Shown in pieces: positions 60,768 to 64,000 of a stretch of 64,000 nt of DNA. This DNA comes from JBBROS01 sp965213845. Its GTDB lineage: Bacteria > Pseudomonadota > Alphaproteobacteria > Acetobacterales > Acetobacteraceae. The notes under the pieces are model-generated. The model had not been told where the DNA came from, ran no database searches, and saw nothing but the letters and a program-made list of their open reading frames with translations. How positions within the stretch are numbered: position 1 is the stretch's first letter; the number at the start of each line of letters is the position of its first letter. The stretch lies in NCBI GenBank assembly GCA_965213845.1, contig CBDCAI010000004.1, forward strand, positions 620,001 to 684,000, read 5' to 3'. The translations under genes were made by a program, and so were the position numbers.

Positions 60768-61211
60768 TTAGGGAGCGCGCCGGGCGGCCGCATGGAGCAC
60801 CTGCTCCAGCCGCTGGATGGCAACATCCACCGCCCGCGACGCGGTCTTCAGCTCCGGATGGTCGAACCAGCGCGCCTCCGCCAGGCGCTCCGTGACGTCA
60901 TGCACGCCGGAGCGGCCCAGCCGGTCGGACAAGGCCGCGACCTCGGCGGTCGCCGCGGCATGCAGGCCGGCGAACCCCTTGAAGGTGAAGCCGGTCTCCA
61001 ACCCGCGCTGCCAGCTTCGCGTCGCATCCCACACGCCCCCGCTGCGGAGCTCGATCTTGACCGCATCGGGGAACGGGATGACGACATCGGTGCTGACCCG
61101 CGCCCCGCCGGCCGAGAAGTCGAGGACGATGCAGTCCACCACGCTGTCCTGGAACAGGATCTTCGCCACCTTCAGGACGGGCTGGCGCACATCCAACCGC
61201 TTGTCGGTCAT
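60768..61211 (-). CDS. PilZ-domain protein
   Basis: This 147-residue protein has an N-terminal PilZ domain with the c-di-GMP motif pair: RLDVR (residues 5-9, RxxxR) and LDFSAGGAR (D-x-S-x-x-G). The rest of the fold (VSTDVVIPFPDAVKIEL, TGFTFKG) is present. A C-terminal helical part (about 85-147) is rich in Ala/Arg/Glu. It probably binds c-di-GMP and acts as an effector. ATG at 61211 was chosen because RxxxR lies just after it; the frame runs upstream to 61247. Confidence 0.85.
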   Translation of the reverse strand: MTDKRLDVRQPVLKVAKILFQDSVVDCIVLDFSAGGARVSTDVVIPFPDAVKIELRSGGVWDATRSWQRGLETGFTFKGFAGLHAAATAEVAALSDRLGRSGVHDVTERLAEARWFDHPELKTASRAVDVAIQRLEQVLHAAARRAP

Positions 61212-61289
61212 GCCAGTCCTATCCCCGACCACGCACCCGGGGCACACATCGCCGACACCTCGACGTCAAAGATTGATCCCCGATCGGCG

Positions 61290-61589
61290 TCAGTCCCGCC
61301 CGGGGTTCTTCAGGCGCCACAAACGCTCATGCGCGCTGACCAGCCCATCGACGTTCAGGCGCCGGTTCCCGGTCTCGGGTCGCGGACCCCGCATCGTGAG
61401 CAGCTCCAGCAGATTGAGCAGGTGCTCGGCCGCCTCGAGGTCGTCACGGTCACATGCATGGTGGAACACGATCAGGACCTTGTCGGACAATCGCCGAAAA
61501 CCCGGAGGCACCATAGGGTGCCGCAGGCTGATCTCGGCGAAGTCTCCCGCGTCCACATCCATCGCAATGCCGTCCGTCCCATTCGTCAA
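61290..61589 (-). CDS. Small conserved protein, paralogue of the 2.4 kb protein
   Basis: This 99-residue soluble protein shares its C-terminal 65 residues (32-96) with the protein at 2444-2746, 39 identical and no gap by eye. Conserved blocks are RRLSDKVL, FHHACDRDD, a Leu-rich helix, RGPRPE, NRRLN and the SAHERLWRLKNP end. The N-terminal part (1-30) differs completely and lacks low complexity here. No domain is recognised. It is read on the same strand as the PilZ gene, just upstream of it, so joint transcription is possible. Confidence 0.75.
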   Translation of the reverse strand: MTNGTDGIAMDVDAGDFAEISLRHPMVPPGFRRLSDKVLIVFHHACDRDDLEAAEHLLNLLELLTMRGPRPETGNRRLNVDGLVSAHERLWRLKNPGRD

Positions 61590-61681
61590 TCAAAGCTTAA
61601 ACACGGGAATTGTGGATCGCACACAGAAACTTGTAAGGTTTCGTCACAGCCGACCGGTTTCGGGCCCGCAGCGACGCAGCC

Positions 61682-62560
61682 TCAACCGGGCGGCGCAAAC
61701 TTGTCCTGCGTCTTCGTCGCGAAGTCGGACGACTCGTGCCGTTCGTGCAGCTGGCTCGATGCCTCGCCCGAGATGCGGTTGACCATCCGTCCCCGCTGCA
61801 CCGCCGCGCGCGACCCGATCAGGCCGGCCCAACGCAGCACGTGCCCATACTCCTTCACCTGCAGGAAGGTGGCGGACGCCCCGTACAGATGCCCATGCAC
61901 CAGCGCCCCATACCAGGGCCAGACCGCGATGTCCGCGATCGTATACTCGGGCCCGGCCAGATACTCGCTTTCGGCGAGTCGGCGGTCGAGCACGTCCAGC
62001 TGCCGCTTCACCTCCATCGAGAACCGATCGATCGCATACTCGATCGGCTTCGGCGCGTACGCGTAGAAGTGGCCGAAACCACCCCCCAGATACGGCGCGC
62101 TCCCCATCTGCCAGAACAGCCAGGACAGGCATTCCGCCCGGGCCGCGGGCCCGGTCGGCAGGAAGGCGCCGAACTTCTCGGCGAGGTAGACCAGGATGGC
62201 GCCGGACTCGAACACCCGCACCGGGGCCGGGCCGCTGCGGTCCAGCAGGGCCGGGATCTTGCTGTTCGGGTTGATCGCGACGAAGCCGCTGCCGAACTGC
62301 TCGCCCTCGGAGATCCGGATCAGCCATGCGTCGTATTCGGCGCCCGCGTGGCCGGCCGCCAGCAGCTCCTCCAGCATGACCGTCACCTTGACGCCGTTGG
62401 GCGTGCCCAGCGAGTACAGCTGCAGCGGATGACGGCCGACCGGCAGCGCCTTCTCATGCGTCGCGCCCGCGACAGGACGGTTGATGGTGGCGAACCGTCC
62501 CCCGTTCCCGGGCTGCCAGCTCCAGACCTCGGGTGGGGCATAGTCCTGTGTGTCGGTCAT
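61682..62560 (-). CDS. Glutathione S-transferase family protein, YghU-like
   Basis: This 292-residue protein fits the Nu-class YghU/YfcG disulfide-bond reductases. NGGRFATINRPVAGATHEKALPVGRHPLQLYSLGTPNGVKV is the YghU-specific N-terminal extension and thioredoxin-fold start. NPNSKIPAL, FESGAILVYLAEK, GSAPYLGGGFGHFY and ADIAVWPWY follow. It uses two glutathione molecules rather than a cysteine. It lies alone on the minus strand. A role in disulfide or peroxide reduction is probable; the substrate is unknown. Confidence 0.9.
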   Translation of the reverse strand: MTDTQDYAPPEVWSWQPGNGGRFATINRPVAGATHEKALPVGRHPLQLYSLGTPNGVKVTVMLEELLAAGHAGAEYDAWLIRISEGEQFGSGFVAINPNSKIPALLDRSGPAPVRVFESGAILVYLAEKFGAFLPTGPAARAECLSWLFWQMGSAPYLGGGFGHFYAYAPKPIEYAIDRFSMEVKRQLDVLDRRLAESEYLAGPEYTIADIAVWPWYGALVHGHLYGASATFLQVKEYGHVLRWAGLIGSRAAVQRGRMVNRISGEASSQLHERHESSDFATKTQDKFAPPG

Positions 62561-62671
62561 GAGAAGCTCCTCGGGCGTGGCAGCCCGTCAAACGAAGGGT
62601 CGTGGCAAGCTGACGTCGGCGCGCCGCCTGGGCAAGGCCCGGGACCATCACCCGAAGATGCCGATCCCGCA

Positions 62672-63451
62672 TTACATAACGGGCGACAGGTTGCCGTCGA
62701 CGTTGATCGCCGTGCCCGTCACATACCCCGCCAGGTCGGACGCGAGGAAGCACGCGACGTTGGCGAACTCCTCCGCACTCCCCACCCGCCCCAGCGGCAC
62801 ACCCTTCGCCATGTCGGCCAGGAACGCCGCATACGGCGCGTTGGACCGCTCGGCATGCCGGCGCACCCACTGGTCGCTGTCGATCAGCCCGACGTGCAGC
62901 GAGTTTACCAGGATGTTGTGCGGCGCGCCCTCCCCGGCCAGCACCTTCGTCAAGGCCATCCCGGCCGCACGCGACACGGCAGTGGGCGCCGAACCCGCCT
63001 TCGGCGCCTTGGCCCCGATGTTCAGCACGTTGATGACCCGGCCCCACCGCCGCGCCACCATCTGCGGCCAGACCAGGCGCGTCAGCCGGATCGCAGCGAA
63101 CAGCTTCAGGTCGAGGTCGGCCTGCCAGACCTCGTCGGTGACCGACATGAAGGCGCCGGTCTGCGACGTGCCGGCATTGTTGACGACCACGTCGACCCGC
63201 CCCAGCCGCGCCATCACGTCGGCATAGGCCCGCGTCACGTCGTCGGCACGGGACACGTCGCAGACCACCCCGTGCACGCGGCCCTGGGCCGTCTGCCTCA
63301 CGAGCCCGCACGCCTCCTCCAGCACGTCGGCCCGGCGTGCCAACAACGCCACGTCGGCACCGCTCTCGGCCATCCGTGTGGCGATCGCCAGCCCGATCCC
63401 CTTGCTCCCCCCCGTCACCACTGCAACCCGGCCACCGAGCTTGACTTCCAT
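62672..63451 (-). CDS. SDR-fold protein lacking the usual catalytic residues
   Basis: This 259-residue protein has the classical SDR cofactor site TGGSKGIG (13-20) and NNAG (91-94), and ends in GYVTGTAINVDGNLS as usual. The catalytic tetrad is not conserved: aligning INVLNIGAKAPKAGSAPTAV to canonical SDRs places Asn144 at the Ser, Thr157 at the Tyr, Arg161 at the Lys and Lys116 at the Asn position. It is therefore either a non-canonical subfamily with another chemistry or a binding protein. ATG at 63451 gives the standard N-terminus. No obvious operon partner is present. Confidence 0.85.
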   Translation of the reverse strand: MEVKLGGRVAVVTGGSKGIGLAIATRMAESGADVALLARRADVLEEACGLVRQTAQGRVHGVVCDVSRADDVTRAYADVMARLGRVDVVVNNAGTSQTGAFMSVTDEVWQADLDLKLFAAIRLTRLVWPQMVARRWGRVINVLNIGAKAPKAGSAPTAVSRAAGMALTKVLAGEGAPHNILVNSLHVGLIDSDQWVRRHAERSNAPYAAFLADMAKGVPLGRVGSAEEFANVACFLASDLAGYVTGTAINVDGNLSPVM

Positions 63452-63805
63452 TGCCCCCTCCCGATCAGGACCACCCGGCCCGGCAATCAGCCCGCGAGTG
63501 TCCGCTTCAGACGGTAAACACAAATCCAATTGGTGGCGACGCATCCCGTCGTTCGCACAAGGACAGGGGTAGAAGAGGACAGTAGTCGATTCGCAACGAC
63601 ATGCGATCGCCTCGCCAGAATGCGTTGCCGTACCGCCAACCCATGCAGCTGCAGTTCCACACGCGAAAAATCACATTCCCGTTAACTCTAAGTGTCGGGT
63701 TTTTTAACGGGTCTTGCTGCGGGCGCTGTGTAAGTCTTTGTTATGTTATGTTGGCATGATGTTTGCACGGATCGGGGAGCACTCACCCAAATCAATGAGG
63801 ACTGT
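63452..63805. other. Non-coding leader region, 354 bp
   Basis: The space between the divergent SDR gene and the secreted-protein gene holds no convincing ORF or RNA gene. The last part, about 63660-63800, is AT-richer than its surroundings (T-rich, GTTATGTTATG at 63740-63750). It contains a sigma-54-type promoter (63751-63767) and a GAGG ribosome-binding site near 63797-63800. The SDR promoter must lie on its left side, but no clear -35/-10 was recognised. Confidence 0.7.
63751..63767 (+). promoter_or_regulatory. Sigma-54 (RpoN) promoter
   Basis: The sequence TTGGCATGATGTTTGCA matches the sigma-54 consensus (YTGGCAC-N5-TTGCW) at every fixed position but one (T for C in TGGCAC). The GG and GC dinucleotides are exactly ten bases apart, as required. 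GG is at 63753-63754 (-24) and GC at 63765-63766 (-12), predicting a start site near 63778. This lies 28 bases before the ATG of the secreted protein at 63806. No -10/-35 promoter competes nearby. Confidence 0.75.
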
Positions 63806-64000
63806 ATGTCGTATCGACCCCCCGCCCTTCGTCTTGCCGCCGCTGCCCTGATGAGCGCCGTCAGTTTTGCAGCGGTCTCGCCAGCCCGCGCCGACATCAT
63901 CACCGCCTTGAGCGGCAACCCGATCTCGATCGGCAGCGGCGTCTACTCCTACACCTACAACGTCCAGCTCGCGGGCGGTCAGCTCGATGCGACGAACGGG
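63806..64000 (+). CDS. Secreted protein with signal peptide, PEP-CTERM-like (3' end cut by window)
   Basis: Sixty-five residues are visible before the window ends. The first 29 form a Sec signal peptide (hydrophobic 8-24, cleavage at ARA-D). The mature part is beta-rich and polar with the pattern SGVYSYTYNVQLAGGQLDA. This resembles the start of surface proteins with a C-terminal PEP-CTERM sorting signal, but the end is not in view, so the class is a guess. A GAGG ribosome-binding site is present. A sigma-54-type promoter lies just upstream, a feature known for PEP-CTERM genes in some exosortase-bearing bacteria. Confidence 0.7.
   Translation, partial: MSYRPPALRLAAAALMSAVSFAAVSPARADIITALSGNPISIGSGVYSYTYNVQLAGGQLDATNG

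Noticed and set aside
1..64000. Transfer or ribosomal RNA genes, insertion sequences, phage genes
   Set aside because: No cloverleaf-forming or rRNA sequence was recognised in intergenic regions, and no transposase or integrase reading frame was seen; all long frames are accounted for by the listed genes or their shadows.

Overview
The window is gene-dense, high-GC DNA whose content and order point to an alphaproteobacterium, most likely in or near the Rhodospirillales. The main clues are a stand-alone F0 ATP synthase operon (atpI-B-E-F'-F) with no F1 genes beside it, a GcrA cell-cycle regulator, an aa3-type cytochrome oxidase and assembly operon carrying a tiny CoxF-like gene, PmtA-type lipid methylation, the argD-argF-hslO neighbourhood, a HIG1-type twin-membrane protein next to etfBA-hbd, and an HWE/HisKA_2-type sensor kinase. 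No rRNA, tRNA, CRISPR array, phage or insertion sequence was recognised. Most of the window reads as chromosomal backbone with a metabolic accessory section in the last third.

Layout. 1-2.4 kb: end of a peptide/dipeptide-type ABC uptake operon (permease cut by the window edge, plus binding protein). 2.4-2.75 kb: a small protein with a close paralogue at 61.3 kb. 2.8-6.3 kb: nrdB, nrdA and grxC (class Ia ribonucleotide reductase and its likely reductant) with a candidate tandem NrdR operator upstream of nrdA. 6.4-9.3 kb: comF, a four-domain rhodanese protein and a cysteine dioxygenase-like protein. 9.4-12.8 kb: a BioC/NDUFAF5-like methyltransferase, then the F0 operon closed by a strong terminator. 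12.9-15.7 kb: an orphan binding protein and a cytosolic sensor kinase facing each other across a hairpin. 15.7-23.0 kb: the oxidase operon coxB-coxA-ctaB-coxF-ctaG-coxC-surf1, ending with an M32 carboxypeptidase. 23.1-28.3 kb: pmtA, a 15-bp tandem repeat, gcrA, a formamidase, tatA, a CHAP lipoprotein, azlDC and recX.

28.5-33.8 kb: argD, argF, a small unknown, an MFS transporter, hslO and a lipoprotein. 33.8-41.6 kb: dsbD with a collagen-like linker, hrpB, then a DegP/Q-like protease co-directional with an OmpR-type regulator and its kinase, which look like one envelope-stress unit. 41.5-44.9 kb: a 2OG-Fe(II) dioxygenase translationally coupled to a large MscS-type channel, and the HIG1-like protein. 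45.0-47.6 kb: etfB-etfA-hbd. 47.7-52.1 kb: nitroreductase, FAD amine oxidoreductase, DUF2934, CaiB/BaiF CoA-transferase coupled to an HMG-CoA-lyase-like enzyme. 52.2-56.6 kb: a two-gene RND efflux system. 56.6-59.7 kb: an orphan molybdenum hydroxylase large subunit (form II CoxL-like) coupled to a nitroreductase. 59.9-61.6 kb: an EAL phosphodiesterase converging on a PilZ protein, then the second copy of the small paralogous family. 61.7-63.5 kb: a YghU-like glutathione transferase and an SDR protein that lacks the usual catalytic residues. 63.5-64.0 kb: a non-coding leader with a near-perfect sigma-54 promoter driving a secreted protein cut off by the window end.

Translational coupling by stop/start overlap is pervasive (ATGA, GTGA, TTGA or TGATG junctions), and several genes use GTG or TTG starts. 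Starts given here were chosen from domain alignment, ribosome-binding sequences and junction geometry. Everything is read from sequence by eye with no database search.
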